DNA of 64,000 nt from Chryseobacterium sp. FH1 (GCF_000735135.1 NZ_JPLZ01000006.1:1302001-1366000), one strand, 5' to 3'; shown: positions 52,596-62,807, counted from the stretch's first letter. Notes: generated by a model from the sequence alone, not told the origin. Made by a program: numbers and translations.

Positions 52596-53387
52596 ATGCA
52601 AAAACTACACATCATAAAAATCGGAGGCGCTCTAATCGATGACAAAAAATCATTGAAAGCTTTTCTCCAGCAGTTTTCGCAAATCGAAGGCGCCAAAATC
52701 CTGATTCACGGCGGTGGAAAGATTGCAGAAACTCTAGCGGAAAAACTGAAAATCACGCAGACGATGATTGATGGACGTAGGATTACCAACAAGAAAACTT
52801 TGAAGTTGGTGACGATGGTTTACGCTGGAAGAATCAACAAAAATATTGTGGCGAAATTGCAGAGTTTCAATTGCAACGCGATGGGATTTTCCGGCGCTGA
52901 TGGTAATTTGATTCAAGCTGAAAAACGCCAGCATCCAACCATTAATTTTGGATTTGTGGGCGATATTAATGAAAAAAGCATCAATCACGAATTGATTACA
53001 AATATGATAAATCTGGGTTTGGTTCCGGTGTTTTCTGCAATCACTCACGATAAAAAAGGAAATCTGTTAAACACCAACGCAGACACGATTGCCGGAACTA
53101 TTGCTCAGGCTTTATCAAAAAATTTCGAGATAGAATTGTTGTTCTGTTTCGATAAAAACGGGGTTTTGGAAAATGTGGAAGACGAAGATTCAAATCTTAA
53201 AACCATTAATAAAAATGAATTTTCTGAATTGAAATCCGAAGGAAAACTCAACAAAGGAATTTTACCAAAACTCGAAAATGCTTTCAAGGCCAAAGAAAAT
53301 GGTGTTCAGAAAGTGTCTTTGATTAACGAGAAAAAACTGTCAGACCAAATAAAACAAGGAAATGAAGGAACTGAAATCTGTCTTTAG
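52596..53387 (+). CDS. argB: Acetyl(succinyl)glutamate kinase
   Basis: 263 residues of the amino-acid kinase fold: IIKIGGALIDD, ILIHGGGKIAETLAEKL, TMIDGRRITNKKTLKLV, and NTNADTIAGTIAQAL. Phosphorylates N-acylglutamate. Its last 26 bases overlap argE, suggesting translational coupling. Confidence 0.93.
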   Translation: MQKLHIIKIGGALIDDKKSLKAFLQQFSQIEGAKILIHGGGKIAETLAEKLKITQTMIDGRRITNKKTLKLVTMVYAGRINKNIVAKLQSFNCNAMGFSGADGNLIQAEKRQHPTINFGFVGDINEKSINHELITNMINLGLVPVFSAITHDKKGNLLNTNADTIAGTIAQALSKNFEIELLFCFDKNGVLENVEDEDSNLKTINKNEFSELKSEGKLNKGILPKLENAFKAKENGVQKVSLINEKKLSDQIKQGNEGTEICL

Positions 53388-54444
53388 CAGAGAAGAACTT
53401 GCGGAAAACGCTGTCAAATTACTGAAAAAACTCATCGCAACACCATCTATGAGTCGCGACGAATACAACGCTTCGCTCATCATCGAAGGCTTTTTCAATG
53501 AGCATCAATTGACCGTCAACCGATTCAAAAATAACATCTGGGCAACCAACAAACATTTTGACGCTGGCAAACCATCGATTCTTCTAAACACGCACCACGA
53601 CACGGTAAAACCAAACAAAGCTTATACATTGGACCCATTTATTCCGGTAGAAAAAGACGGCAAATTATTCGGTTTGGGAAGCAACGATGCAGGCGCGTCT
53701 TTGGTGGCGATGGCGCAGACATTTCTTTATTTTTATGAAGCCGAAGATTTGTCGCATAATTTAGTAATTGCGTTGACGGCCGAAGAAGAAATCTCCGGTC
53801 TGGACGGCATCGAAGCCTTGTTTCCGCAACTTCCGAACGTAGAACTGGCAATCGTTGGCGAACCTACAAAAATGAATCTGGCGATTGCAGAAAAAGGTTT
53901 GCTCGTCATCGATGGCGAAATGCTGGGAACGCCTTCTCACGCTGCGCATCCTAACGATGACAATGCGATTGTGAAATGTATGAAGGATTTGCAAAGCATC
54001 CTCGATTTCACATTTCCGAAAGTTTCCGATTATTTGGGCGAGGTGAAAGTCACATTATCAGTTCTCAACGCAGGAACGCAACACAACGTGGTTCCCGAAA
54101 AATGTAATTTCACATTGGATGTCCGCGTGACAGACGAATATTCAAATCGCGAAGTTTTCGAAATCATCCAGTCACAGATGAAATCCAAACTAACACCAAG
54201 GTCATTCCGTCTCAATTCCTCAAAAATCGACGTCAACCATCCGTTTGTTCAGGCTGGATTGGCGTTGGGCAGTACAACTTACGGTTCGCCGACATCCTCG
54301 GACCAGGCGATTATTCCGTGCACATCTGTCAAGTTGGGACCCGGCGACAGCTTGCGTTCCCACACCGCAAACGAATTTATTTACATCGACGAAATCCGAG
54401 AAGGCATCGATGTTTACATCAAAATATTAGAAAATATTTTATAA
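53362..54444 (+). CDS. argE: M20 deacylase, acetyl(succinyl)ornithine/citrulline deacylase
   Basis: 360 residues, M20 metallopeptidase. Metal ligands: His in LLNTHHDTVKP with its Asp two on, the bridging Asp in GLGSNDAGASLVAM, the general base Glu and ligand in LTAEEEISGL, GEPTKM, and the late His in SLRSHTANEFI. In this pathway the acyl group is most likely removed from acylcitrulline formed by ArgF', rather than from acylornithine; this follows from the SLRTR-type enzyme. Starts inside argB. Confidence 0.88.
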   Translation: MKELKSVFSREELAENAVKLLKKLIATPSMSRDEYNASLIIEGFFNEHQLTVNRFKNNIWATNKHFDAGKPSILLNTHHDTVKPNKAYTLDPFIPVEKDGKLFGLGSNDAGASLVAMAQTFLYFYEAEDLSHNLVIALTAEEEISGLDGIEALFPQLPNVELAIVGEPTKMNLAIAEKGLLVIDGEMLGTPSHAAHPNDDNAIVKCMKDLQSILDFTFPKVSDYLGEVKVTLSVLNAGTQHNVVPEKCNFTLDVRVTDEYSNREVFEIIQSQMKSKLTPRSFRLNSSKIDVNHPFVQAGLALGSTTYGSPTSSDQAIIPCTSVKLGPGDSLRSHTANEFIYIDEIREGIDVYIKILENIL

Positions 54445-54511
54445 AGTCCTAAAAGGGCGTTTTAGCAAAGGATAGGATGTAATCCTATTAAATAAAGTAG
54501 AAAAATAAGAA

Positions 54512-54632
54512 TTTGGGCAGCTTTTCCGCCTTCCGCTCCCAATCTTTTTTGCCGACGATTCCAGTTTAAATAGAACTTGAGTATAAGCAAAAAAGGATTT
54601 CCGCTCAAGTCGGGCTGCGCTTCGCAAAGTTG
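54512..54632 (-). repeat. QPDLSGNPF-type dispersed repeat, broken copy
   Basis: The space 54445-54773 has no gene. 54512-54632 repeats the 42950-43060 stretch: TTGGGCAGCTTTTCCGCCTT, CCGCTCCCAATCTTTTTTGC, then AAAAAAGGATTTCCGCTCAA and GTCGGGCTGC. Read on the minus strand it would give QPDLSGNPFL and KKDWERKAEKL, but the two parts are in different frames here. Confidence 0.65.
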
Positions 54633-54679
54633 AAGATTTGTCTTCAATTCAAAAGAACTTTAGAATTCATTCTTTGGTG

Positions 54680-54770
54680 AGCGTCAGCGCCTTTGTGAAC
54701 CTTAAAAATGTTTTCAATAAAAATTAAAAAAAATCTTTGCGCGCTTTGCGTTCAAATATCAAAATATTAC
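54680..54770 (+). repeat. CTTTGCG repeat element before argH
   Basis: AGCGCCTTTGTGAACCTTAAA and TCTTTGCGCGCTTTGCGTTC. Matches 52500-52595; its end is three bases from the argH start. Confidence 0.7.
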
Positions 54771-54773
54771 AAA

Positions 54774-56078
54774 ATGAAAAAAATCTGGCAAAAAGACAAT
54801 ACGACAACCAATGATTTGGTTACAAAATTCACAGTCGGGAAAGACCTGGATTTTGACGACAGATTAGCAAAATACGATGTGTTGGGCTCCATTGCCCACG
54901 CAAAAATGCTCGCAGAAGTTGGATTGATTCGACTGGATGAAGAGCAGGCAATCGTGGCCGTTTTGGAAGAAGTTCTTTCTGACATCGAAAAAGAAACTTT
55001 CGAAATCGATAAAACCGCAGAAGACATCCATTCTCAAATCGAAAATATCCTCATCGAAAAATTGGGTGAGACAGGAAAAAAAATCCATACCGCAAGGTCA
55101 AGAAACGATCAGGTTTTGACGGATATCAAATTATATTTAATTGACGAAATCAGAGAAATCACAGAACTGACCGATTCATTTTTTCAAATCCTGAAAGACA
55201 AAGCCAATCTTCACAAAGACGTTTTGTTGCCTGGTTACACGCATTTGCAGGTGGCGATGCCGTCGTCTTTCGGATTGTGGTTTGGTGCGTATGCAGAATC
55301 TTTGGTGGACGATTTGGAATTGCTTTTTGCGACGAAGAATATCATTAATAAAAATCCACTTGGTTCGGCCGCTGGCTACGGTTCGTCTTTCCCAATTGAC
55401 AGAGAAAGTACGACTTACAAACTCGGTTTCAGAACTTTGAATCATAATGTGGTTTATGCGCAGATGACGCGTGGGAAATCCGAGAAATTGTTGGCGAATT
55501 CGTTGTCGGTTATAGCAGGAACTTTAAGCAAATTTTCTTACGATGTTTGTCTTTATCTAAGTCAGAACTTCGATTTCATAAGCTTTCCGAAAGAATTCAC
55601 AACGGGAAGTAGCATTATGCCACACAAGAAAAATCCGGATATTTTCGAATTGGTGAGAGCAAGATGCAACAGAATTCAGGCTTTGCCAAATGAACTGATT
55701 TTGGTGACGAATAATCTGCCTTCAGGTTATCACAGAGATTTGCAATTGACAAAAGAAATCCTTTTTCCGGCCATCGATTCCTTAAAAGAATGTCTGGAAA
55801 TCCTGATTTACACGCTTCCAAACATCGAAGTGAAAGACAATATTCTGGATGATGAAAAATACAAATACATCTTCAGCGTAGAAAAAATCAACGAAGAAGT
55901 GAAGAATGGAAAATCATTCCGAGATGCCTATATCCAAATCGGTCAGGAAATAGAAAATGGCTTGCTCGAATACGATTACAAAGAACTCAATCACTCCCAT
56001 CAAGGCAGTTTGGGAAACCTTTGTCTCGACGAAATCGAATATCAATTCAATAAAGTCAGAGATAAATTGTTGGGCTAA
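54774..56078 (+). CDS. argH: Argininosuccinate lyase
   Basis: 434 residues from MKKIWQKDNTTTND; an upstream ATG at 54708 lies in the CTTTGCG repeat and is rejected. Aspartase/fumarase fold: HTARSRNDQVLTDIKLYL, GYTHLQVAMPSSFGLW, and the catalytic-Ser loop GSSIMPHKKNPDIFELVRAR. Last step to arginine, releasing fumarate. Confidence 0.95.
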   Translation: MKKIWQKDNTTTNDLVTKFTVGKDLDFDDRLAKYDVLGSIAHAKMLAEVGLIRLDEEQAIVAVLEEVLSDIEKETFEIDKTAEDIHSQIENILIEKLGETGKKIHTARSRNDQVLTDIKLYLIDEIREITELTDSFFQILKDKANLHKDVLLPGYTHLQVAMPSSFGLWFGAYAESLVDDLELLFATKNIINKNPLGSAAGYGSSFPIDRESTTYKLGFRTLNHNVVYAQMTRGKSEKLLANSLSVIAGTLSKFSYDVCLYLSQNFDFISFPKEFTTGSSIMPHKKNPDIFELVRARCNRIQALPNELILVTNNLPSGYHRDLQLTKEILFPAIDSLKECLEILIYTLPNIEVKDNILDDEKYKYIFSVEKINEEVKNGKSFRDAYIQIGQEIENGLLEYDYKELNHSHQGSLGNLCLDEIEYQFNKVRDKLLG

Positions 56079-56165
56079 GTATTTTGATTTATTCTCGCAG
56101 ATAAAACTGATTTTGCAGATTATTTGAAATCAGCAGAATTTGCTAAATCTGCGAGAGATTTGAAA

Positions 56166-56627
56166 TTAATCCAGTTTAAATTTAGTCGATTTTTTCACTT
56201 CGGCCAATACAATAGAACTGTGATATTGCCCGATGTGAGGACTGTTTGAAATCACATTTACCGTGAAGTGATTGTATGAATAAATGTCGTTTGCTAAGAT
56301 TTTCAATTGATAATCATATTCGCCGGAAAGACTGATGATTTCCTGGACTTCATCATATTTTGAGATATAATTTTCGAAATCCTTAAGCGTATTTTGAGAT
56401 TGTTCTTTGAGACGAACATTGCAATAAACAACGATATTGATTCCGAGTTTTTCACGGTTGAGCAGGGCGACATATTTTTCTACAACGCCACTTTTTTCAA
56501 GGTTTTTGATACGCTCGTAGGTCGGCGTGAAAGTCAGTCCGATTTTTTCGGAGATTTCCTTTACCGATAGCGTAGAATCTTCTTGTAGAAGCGAGAGAAT
56601 TAATTTGTCTTTTTTGTCCAAACTCAT
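56166..56627 (-). CDS. Lrp/AsnC-family regulator
   Basis: 153 residues. N-terminal winged helix (DKLILSLLQEDSTLSVKEIS, EKIGLTFTPTYERIKNLEKS) and a C-terminal RAM domain with YDEVQEIISLSGEYDYQLKI for amino-acid binding and octamer formation. Convergent with argH. Members often sense amino acids; a link to arginine genes is suggested by position only. Confidence 0.9.
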   Translation of the reverse strand: MSLDKKDKLILSLLQEDSTLSVKEISEKIGLTFTPTYERIKNLEKSGVVEKYVALLNREKLGINIVVYCNVRLKEQSQNTLKDFENYISKYDEVQEIISLSGEYDYQLKILANDIYSYNHFTVNVISNSPHIGQYHSSIVLAEVKKSTKFKLD

Positions 56628-56946
56628 AATATTAAGTAGCTGATAGCACTTTGCTTTTGGCGATTGGCTTAAAAAGCAACGCTTTAATAGTTAAAAATAT
56701 ATGTTTAAGTAGTTTCAAGTACTTGTCAATCTTTCAAAAGTAAAGAAAATATTTGATTATAGAAATTTTAAGCGCAGAAGTTCATTGATTTAAATACTTA
56801 CAATAATTTATTCATACATTTTTGTCAATCTGAGGTTTTCGAAGACTGAAATGACAGAGTGGAAAGCTAATAGCAAAAAGCTAATTGCTATCAGCTAATA
56901 ATTACAAAAAAGTATGAATAAGATTTTATCATATCGAAAATATTGG
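56628..56946. other. Gene-free repeat-bearing interval upstream of pyrB
   Basis: No gene seen. It contains AGCTAATAGCAAAAAGCTAA then TTGCTATCAGCT (56866-56903), an inverted repeat of a family also at 12848-12876 and 43482-43512, and a TGTCAATCTGAGGTTTTCGA fragment at 56822. Confidence 0.5.
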
Positions 56947-56954
56947 TATCTTTG
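56947..56954 (+). promoter_or_regulatory. Probable -7 box of the pyrB leader promoter
   Basis: TATCTTTG fits TAnnTTTG and ends six bases before the ATG of the leader ORF at 56961, so the leader mRNA probably begins at or just before that codon. Confidence 0.65.
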
Positions 56955-56960
56955 CACCCA

Positions 56961-57035
56961 ATGAATCTGGTACAGAATTTAGCGACATTAGTGTTTGGCA
57001 AATTTGCCGACAACAACAATATTTTTTATATTTAA
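56961..57035 (+). CDS. Putative 24-residue pyrB leader peptide
   Basis: ATG to TAA gives MNLVQNLATLVFGKFADNNN and IFYI. The last codons lie in ATTTTTTATATTTAA (57021-57035), ten Us of fifteen in RNA. The stop overlaps the first bases of the following terminator stem. In E. coli pyrBI, low UTP makes RNA polymerase pause in such a U-rich run, the ribosome on the leader catches up and blocks the terminator. The same layout is seen here; the working is inferred. No conserved peptide sequence is expected in this mechanism. Confidence 0.6.
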   Translation: MNLVQNLATLVFGKFADNNNIFYI

Positions 57036-57062
57036 CGAAGTCTTTTAGGCTTCGTTTTTTTT
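57034..57062 (+). terminator. Attenuator-type terminator before pyrB
   Basis: AACGAAG (57034-57040) and CTTCGTT (57050-57056), extended by a U-G and two further pairs, are followed by a run of eight Ts. It lies 18 bases before the pyrB start, with no gene upstream except the leader ORF. Confidence 0.85.
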
Positions 57063-57079
57063 ATTTAAAAATTTCAGAT

Positions 57080-57982
57080 ATGATTAAGCTTGCACGCGTC
57101 TCCACGGAGAGTATAGAAAAAATTTTACAGGAAGCACAGCAATTTGCAGATGGTAAAGTCAGCAAAATTAAAGGTGATGTTTTCGCCGCGAACCTCTTTT
57201 TTGAGAATAGCACAAGAACCAAAACAAGCTTTGAAGTAGCGGAGAAGAAACTCGGTCTTCAAGTTATAGATTTTGAAGCTGATAAAAGTTCGATTGCAAA
57301 AGGCGAAACAATGCTTGATACGATTAAAACTTTGGAAGCTATCGGCGTGGAAGTGGCGGTTATCAGACATTCTGAAAAAAGATATTACGACCAGCTTCAG
57401 GATGCTAAATTGAGTATCGTAAATGCTGGCGACGGCGTTGGAAGTCATCCTTCACAGGCGCTTTTAGACGCTTTGACCATCATTCAGGAATTCGGAAAGA
57501 TTGAAGGTTTGAAGATTGGAATCGTAGGTGATGTGAAACACAGCCGAGTTGCCAATTCGGGTGCAGGATTGTTCAGAAGAATGGGCGCAAAAGTCTATTT
57601 CTCTGGCCCAGAGTTCTGGTTTGACGAAGGAATGTTGGTCAACGGAACTTATATGCAATTCGATGATTTGGTGAAAGAAGTGGATGTTTTGATGTTGCTA
57701 AGAATCCAGCACGAGCGTCACGAGAGAACTTTCAATTTCAAGTCGGAAGATTATCTTAAGAAATTCGGTTTGACCAAAGAAAGAGAAAAGAAAATGAAGC
57801 CAAACGCTATCATTATGCATCCGGCACCAATCAACAGAGGTGTGGAGATTGATTCGGAATTGGTGGAATGTGAAAGGTCCAGAATCTTCAAACAAATGCA
57901 GAACGGCGTTTTTGCAAGAATGGCGATTCTTAAATTTGACCTTGAGAATAAAGGTTTCGAGTTTGTCGACTCCCAAAATTAA
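57080..57982 (+). CDS. pyrB: Aspartate carbamoyltransferase catalytic subunit
   Basis: 300 residues. First committed step of pyrimidine synthesis from aspartate and carbamoyl phosphate. FFENSTRTKTSFEVAEKKLG is the phosphate loop (STRT, contrast with SLRT in ArgF'), then RHSEKRYYDQL, HPSQALLDALTI, and the late MHPAPINRGVEID. No pyrI is adjacent, so control by a regulatory subunit is not indicated; attenuation by the leader is the likelier control. Confidence 0.95.
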   Translation: MIKLARVSTESIEKILQEAQQFADGKVSKIKGDVFAANLFFENSTRTKTSFEVAEKKLGLQVIDFEADKSSIAKGETMLDTIKTLEAIGVEVAVIRHSEKRYYDQLQDAKLSIVNAGDGVGSHPSQALLDALTIIQEFGKIEGLKIGIVGDVKHSRVANSGAGLFRRMGAKVYFSGPEFWFDEGMLVNGTYMQFDDLVKEVDVLMLLRIQHERHERTFNFKSEDYLKKFGLTKEREKKMKPNAIIMHPAPINRGVEIDSELVECERSRIFKQMQNGVFARMAILKFDLENKGFEFVDSQN

Positions 57983-57991
57983 AAATTAATT

Positions 57992-58016
57992 CACGCTTTT
58001 CGGGCGTGTTTTTTTT
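57992..58016 (+). terminator. Terminator after pyrB
   Basis: CACGC and GCGTG with a 7-base loop run into eight Ts. It separates pyrB from carA. Confidence 0.85.
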
Positions 58017-58021
58017 GAGTA

Positions 58022-58112
58022 AAAAAGACCGATGTCAGAAGTCTGATGACCGATGACAAAAATGAAATAAATATTAGTGAAACCTCGGACTTCGGACTTC
58101 CGTCTTCCGACT
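58022..58112. repeat. Heptad GACTTCn repeats before carA, inverted arms
   Basis: Left arm 58022-58053 (GACCGATGTCAGAAGTCTGA, TGACCGATGAC) is close to the reverse complement of the right arm 58081-58112 (CCTCGGACTTCGGACTTCCG, TCTTCCGAC). Both are built of seven-base units as before pheT (7826-7857). They could fold into one large stem. Confidence 0.65.
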
Positions 58113-58123
58113 TAAAAGTAAAA

Positions 58124-59212
58124 ATGAAAAAGAAATTAATATTAGAATCCGGAGAAGTATTCAATGGGGTAGGATTCGGAGCAGCACAGGAAACTGCCGG
58201 CGAAGTGGTTTTCAACACAGGAATGACGGGTTATCAGGAATTGATTTCCGACCCAAGCTATTGCGGGCAAATTGTTTGTATGACGTATCCTTTGATAGGA
58301 AATTACGGCATCAATCGCGACGATTACGAAAGCATCGAGCCAGCAATCAAAGGTTTGATTGTCAAAGAATTGTGTGATTTACCTTCCAACTTCCGAACTC
58401 AAATGACCTTGGATGAACTTTTCAAAAAGAAAAATCTATCCGGAATCTCAGGAATTGACACGAGAAGACTGACGAGAATTCTTCGCAACAAAGGTGTTGT
58501 AAAAGGAAAAATCGTAAACGCTGAAACTGATGATAATCAAACGGTTGAAGAGCTTAAGCAAACCACTTTCCCAATCAACCAGGTAGAATCTGTTTCCACA
58601 AAAACTTCGTATGCAAGTCCTGGAAGAGGCTTTAAAGTGGTGTTGGTGGATTTTGGTTCCAAGTTGGGAATCATCCGCGAATTATCTCAAAGAAATTGCG
58701 ACATCATCGTGGTTTCTCAGGACACAACGGCAGAAGAGATTTTGCTAATGGACCCAGACGGAATAATGCTTTCCAACGGTCCCGGCGACCCGGAAGATGT
58801 GAAAGGTGCATCAGAATTGATTAATGGATTGCTTGGAAAAGTGCCGATTTTCGGGATTTGTCTAGGTCATCAATTGATTGGTTTGGCTTGTGGCGCAAAA
58901 ACTTACAAACTGAAATTCGGGCACAGAGGTGGCAATCACCCGGTTTTGGATTTAGAAAAAAATAAAGTGGCCATCACTTCTCAGAATCACGGTTATGCAA
59001 TCGACCAGGAATCTTTAAAAAATACAGACTTAATCGAAACACACATCGCACTGAACGACAGAACCAACGAAGGTCTGAAACATAAAATCCATCCTTGTTT
59101 CTCAGTTCAATACCACCCGGAAGCAAGTCCAGGCCCAGAAGATGCGAATTATCTATTTGATGATTTTATTGAATTAATGGAGGAGTTTAAATCTAATCAA
59201 GTAAAAAAGTAA
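58124..59212 (+). CDS. carA: Carbamoyl-phosphate synthase small subunit
   Basis: 362 residues from [15 protein letters not shown]; the ATG at 58046 lies in the repeat and is rejected. Glutamine amidotransferase: N-terminal domain [20 protein letters not shown], then the class I domain with the nucleophile Cys in [15 protein letters not shown] and the His-Glu pair in [10 protein letters not shown]. Feeds ammonia to CarB, whose start is one base after its stop. Confidence 0.95.
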   Translation: MKKKLILESGEVFNGVGFGAAQETAGEVVFNTGMTGYQELISDPSYCGQIVCMTYPLIGNYGINRDDYESIEPAIKGLIVKELCDLPSNFRTQMTLDELFKKKNLSGISGIDTRRLTRILRNKGVVKGKIVNAETDDNQTVEELKQTTFPINQVESVSTKTSYASPGRGFKVVLVDFGSKLGIIRELSQRNCDIIVVSQDTTAEEILLMDPDGIMLSNGPGDPEDVKGASELINGLLGKVPIFGICLGHQLIGLACGAKTYKLKFGHRGGNHPVLDLEKNKVAITSQNHGYAIDQESLKNTDLIETHIALNDRTNEGLKHKIHPCFSVQYHPEASPGPEDANYLFDDFIELMEEFKSNQVKK

Positions 59213-59213
59213 A

Positions 59214-62200
59214 ATGGCAAAGCGTACAGACATAAAAACAATTTTAGTAATCGGCTCAGGTCCCATCATCATTGGCCAGGCTGCGGAATTTGATTATTCG
59301 GGGACACAAGCTTGTCTTTCCTTGAGAGAGGAAGGTTACAGCGTGATTCTAATCAATTCCAATCCGGCGACGATTATGACGGATAAAGAGATTGCCGACA
59401 AAGTTTATATCGAACCAATCTCTCTGGAATTTGTTTCCAGAATTATCAGAAAAGAACGTCCGGATGCTTTGTTGCCAACTTTAGGTGGACAAACCGGACT
59501 TAATATGGCCGTGGAATTACAGAAATCCGGAATTCTGGAAGAATGTAAAGTGGAGGTTTTAGGAACCAAATTAGACGCTATCAATCAGGCTGAAGACAGA
59601 GACCTTTTCCGCGAATTGATGCACGAACTGAACGAGCCTGTTCCAGATTCCGACATCGTAACAACTGTTGAAGGCGCAATTGATTTTGCTAATAGAATCG
59701 GTTATCCGGTGATTGTTCGTCCCGCTTTTACAATGGGTGGAACAGGCGGTGGAATTGCCGCAACCGAACCCGAACTTCGTGAAATTGCTGAATTGGGATT
59801 GAAATATTCTCCAGTGACGCAATGTCTGATAGAGAAATCCATCGCAGGTTTCAAAGAAATCGAATACGAAGTGATGCGTGACAAAAACGACAACGCCATC
59901 GTGGTTTGTAATATGGAAAACATAGACCCGGTTGGTGTTCATACAGGAGATTCAATTGTTGTTGCGCCTTCGCAAACACTTTCTGACAGAGAATATCAGA
60001 TGCTGAGAAATGCATCACTCAAAATCATTCGGGCTTTGGGAATCGAAGGTGGTTGCAACGTTCAGCTCGCTCTAGACCCGCATTCTTACCAATATTATAT
60101 CATCGAAGTAAATCCAAGAGTTTCGCGTTCATCGGCTTTGGCGAGTAAGGCAACTGGTTATCCGATTGCGAAAATTGCTGCGAAAATTGCTGTTGGATTG
60201 ACACTAGACGAAATCAAAAATCCTGTAACCGGAACTTCTTATGCTTGTTTCGAGCCAGCTTTGGATTATGTCGTGACCAAGTTTCCAAGATTCCCTTTCG
60301 ATAAATTTGAAACGGCGGACAGAAGGTTGTCAACGCAAATGAAAGCAACAGGCGAAGTAATGGCCATCGGAAGAAATTTCGAAGAGTCTTTGCACAAAGC
60401 CATCCGTTCTTTGGAAACCGGACTTCGCCATTTGGGATTAAAAACAAAACAAGCTTTAGCCCTTACCGACGAGGAAATTGAAAGAAGGATTCGCGTTTGT
60501 GATGACGAGAGATTGTTCATCATCGGTGACGCTTTGAGAAGAGGATACGATTGGGAACAGATTGTAGAATGGAGCAAAATCGATAAATTCTTCATCTGGA
60601 AAATCAAGAAATTAATTGATTTCGAGAAAACAATTGCAGATAACAAGTTTGATAAGGAGACGCTTATTGAAGCTAAGAAATTAGGTTTTGCTGACCTTAA
60701 TATCGCACATCTTTGGGAAACGACGCAACGTGAAGTTTTCAATTTCAGAAAAGAAAACGGCATGATGCCGGTTTACAAAATGGTGGACACTTGCGCCGCA
60801 GAATTTGAATCTGAAACGCCATATTTCTACGGTACTTACGAAGAGGAAAATGAAAGTGTGGTTTCTGACAAGGAAAAAATTATTGTTCTAGGTTCAGGTC
60901 CAATTAGAATTGGGCAAGGTGTTGAGTTCGATTATGCTACGGTTCATTCGGTTTGGGCGATTCAGCAGATGGGTTACGAGGCGATTATCATTAATAATAA
61001 TCCGGAGACTGTTTCCACAGACTTCTCGATTGCAGACAAATTATACTTCGAACCATTGGCAGAAGAAGACGTGATGAACATCATCGAACTCGAAAAACCA
61101 AAAGGTGTTGTGGTTCAGTTTGGCGGACAAACCGCTATTAATTTAGCAGATAAATTATCGGCTCACGGCGTTCAAATCTTGGGAACTTCACTCGAAGATT
61201 TGGATAGAGCGGAGAACAGAGATAAATTCGAGAAAGCGCTTCAGGAATTGGGAATCCCGCAACCACTTGGAAAAACTTCGACTTCAAAAGAAGAAGCGAT
61301 TGTGATTGCCAACGAAATTGGTTATCCGGTTTTGGTTCGTCCAAGTTATGTTTTGGGTGGACGTGCGATGGAAATCGTTTATACGGAGAAGGAACTTTCG
61401 CATTATATGGAAAATGCGGTGGAAGCGAGTCCAGACCAGCCGGTTTTGATTGACCGATATTTGACTGGCCAAGAAGTAGAAGTGGATGCAATCTGTGACG
61501 GCGAAACGGTTGTCATTCCAGGAATTATGGAACACATCGAAAGAGCTGGTGTTCATTCCGGAGATTCAATTGCGGTTTATCCGCCACAACATTTGACGGA
61601 AACTCAAATCAAAACTTTAGAAGATTATACGATAAAATTAGCTAAAGGATTGAATGTGATTGGGTTAATGAATATCCAATACGTGATTTCCAAAGGCGAA
61701 GTTTTTGTTATCGAAGTGAATCCACGTTCGTCCAGAACCGTTCCTTTCTTATCCAAAATTACGGATGTTCCGATGGCAAATCTCGCAACGAAAGCAATTT
61801 TGGGAGCAAAACTAAAAGACCTAGGTTACACCTCAGGATTGATTCCGAACAAAGAAGGAATCTTCGTAAAAGTTCCGGTTTTCTCTTTCAGCAAATTGAC
61901 GAAAGTAGATATCTCTCTCGGTCCAGAAATGAAATCTACTGGCGAAGTGATGGGGAAAGATTCAACCTTCGAAAAAGCCTTGTACAAAGGATTAATCGGC
62001 GCAGGAAGAAAAGTGCCGACGCACGGTTCCATCTTGTTCACTGTCGCCGACCAGGACAAAGAAGAAGCGTCTGAAATTGCAAGAAGATTCCATACGATTG
62101 GTTTCAGAATCTGGGCGACAGAAGGAACGGCAAAGTATTTCGAGGAAAAAGGAATTCAAACCAAAATCGGTTACAAGATTGGAGAGGAAGATGTCAATTT

Positions 62201-62396
62201 GATTGATTTGATTCAAAAAGGAAAAGTCCAATACGTTGTCAATACGACCACCAAAGGAAAACAAGCCGAAAGAGACGGTTTCCAAATCAGAAGAATGAGC
62301 GTGGAAAACGGCGTTCCTTGTTTGACCTCAATGGATACAGTCGAAGCGATTTTGAAGGTGATTGAAAGTATGACTTTTAAGATGGAGGCGATGTAA
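59214..62396 (+). CDS. carB: Carbamoyl-phosphate synthase large subunit
   Basis: 1060 residues. Two homologous ATP-grasp halves: [20 protein letters not shown] with GGTGGGIA and [20 protein letters not shown], then [20 protein letters not shown] with [10 protein letters not shown] and [20 protein letters not shown]. The C-terminal MGS-like allosteric domain (~930-1060; [31 protein letters not shown]) is complete. Product goes to PyrB and to ArgF', whose genes are both close. Confidence 0.97.
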   Translation: MAKRTDIKTILVIGSGPIIIGQAAEFDYSGTQACLSLREEGYSVILINSNPATIMTDKEIADKVYIEPISLEFVSRIIRKERPDALLPTLGGQTGLNMAVELQKSGILEECKVEVLGTKLDAINQAEDRDLFRELMHELNEPVPDSDIVTTVEGAIDFANRIGYPVIVRPAFTMGGTGGGIAATEPELREIAELGLKYSPVTQCLIEKSIAGFKEIEYEVMRDKNDNAIVVCNMENIDPVGVHTGDSIVVAPSQTLSDREYQMLRNASLKIIRALGIEGGCNVQLALDPHSYQYYIIEVNPRVSRSSALASKATGYPIAKIAAKIAVGLTLDEIKNPVTGTSYACFEPALDYVVTKFPRFPFDKFETADRRLSTQMKATGEVMAIGRNFEESLHKAIRSLETGLRHLGLKTKQALALTDEEIERRIRVCDDERLFIIGDALRRGYDWEQIVEWSKIDKFFIWKIKKLIDFEKTIADNKFDKETLIEAKKLGFADLNIAHLWETTQREVFNFRKENGMMPVYKMVDTCAAEFESETPYFYGTYEEENESVVSDKEKIIVLGSGPIRIGQGVEFDYATVHSVWAIQQMGYEAIIINNNPETVSTDFSIADKLYFEPLAEEDVMNIIELEKPKGVVVQFGGQTAINLADKLSAHGVQILGTSLEDLDRAENRDKFEKALQELGIPQPLGKTSTSKEEAIVIANEIGYPVLVRPSYVLGGRAMEIVYTEKELSHYMENAVEASPDQPVLIDRYLTGQEVEVDAICDGETVVIPGIMEHIERAGVHSGDSIAVYPPQHLTETQIKTLEDYTIKLAKGLNVIGLMNIQYVISKGEVFVIEVNPRSSRTVPFLSKITDVPMANLATKAILGAKLKDLGYTSGLIPNKEGIFVKVPVFSFSKLTKVDISLGPEMKSTGEVMGKDSTFEKALYKGLIGAGRKVPTHGSILFTVADQDKEEASEIARRFHTIGFRIWATEGTAKYFEEKGIQTKIGYKIGEEDVNLIDLIQKGKVQYVVNTTTKGKQAERDGFQIRRMSVENGVPCLTSMDTVEAILKVIESMTFKMEAM

Positions 62397-62420
62397 TTTC
62401 CAAATGAAATAAATTTATAG

Positions 62421-62450
62421 ACGCATCTTAATTTTTAAGGTGCGTTTTTT
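62421..62450 (+). terminator. Terminator after carB
   Basis: ACGCATCTTAA and TTAAGGTGCGT stem with six Ts. Confidence 0.88.
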
Positions 62451-62490
62451 GTTTTAATGCTTATCTTTAATTCAAATAAATTATCAAAAA

Positions 62491-62793
62491 ATGAAAGCAA
62501 CAAACATTTTAATTTTAGCCATTTCGGCATTATCAATTTTCTCCTGCAAGTCCGTTCACGACAGACTGCAAACGGGAACCATTGTAAGAGATTGTACGGG
62601 AACTTACGTCCGAGTCGCAGAAAACGAAGATTACTTAGTTTGTAATGCGGATATTTTGGCAACGAAAAAAGACGGCGAAAAAGTGTCAGTGGTTTATGAT
62701 TACACAAAAGAATGCGCAGAAAGGGACGGCAAGATCATGTGCATGATGTATCACGAGAACAAAGGAATGATAAGAGTCAAAAGCGTTCAATAA
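62491..62793 (+). CDS. Small lipoprotein of unknown function
   Basis: 100 residues. Signal peptide with lipobox LSIFSC; lipidated Cys19. The mature part is a small beta-rich domain with several Cys (DCTGTYVRV, YLVCNADI, KECAERDGKIMCMMY). Similar Chryseobacterium lipoproteins exist but no function is known. Own terminator. Confidence 0.75.
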   Translation: MKATNILILAISALSIFSCKSVHDRLQTGTIVRDCTGTYVRVAENEDYLVCNADILATKKDGEKVSVVYDYTKECAERDGKIMCMMYHENKGMIRVKSVQ

Positions 62794-62807
62794 GCTTTAA
62801 TAATTAG

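Noticed and set aside
54462-54647. Two overlapping ~61-codon minus-strand frames between argE and argH
   Set aside because: They cover a broken copy of a dispersed repeat; its conserved parts fall in different frames.
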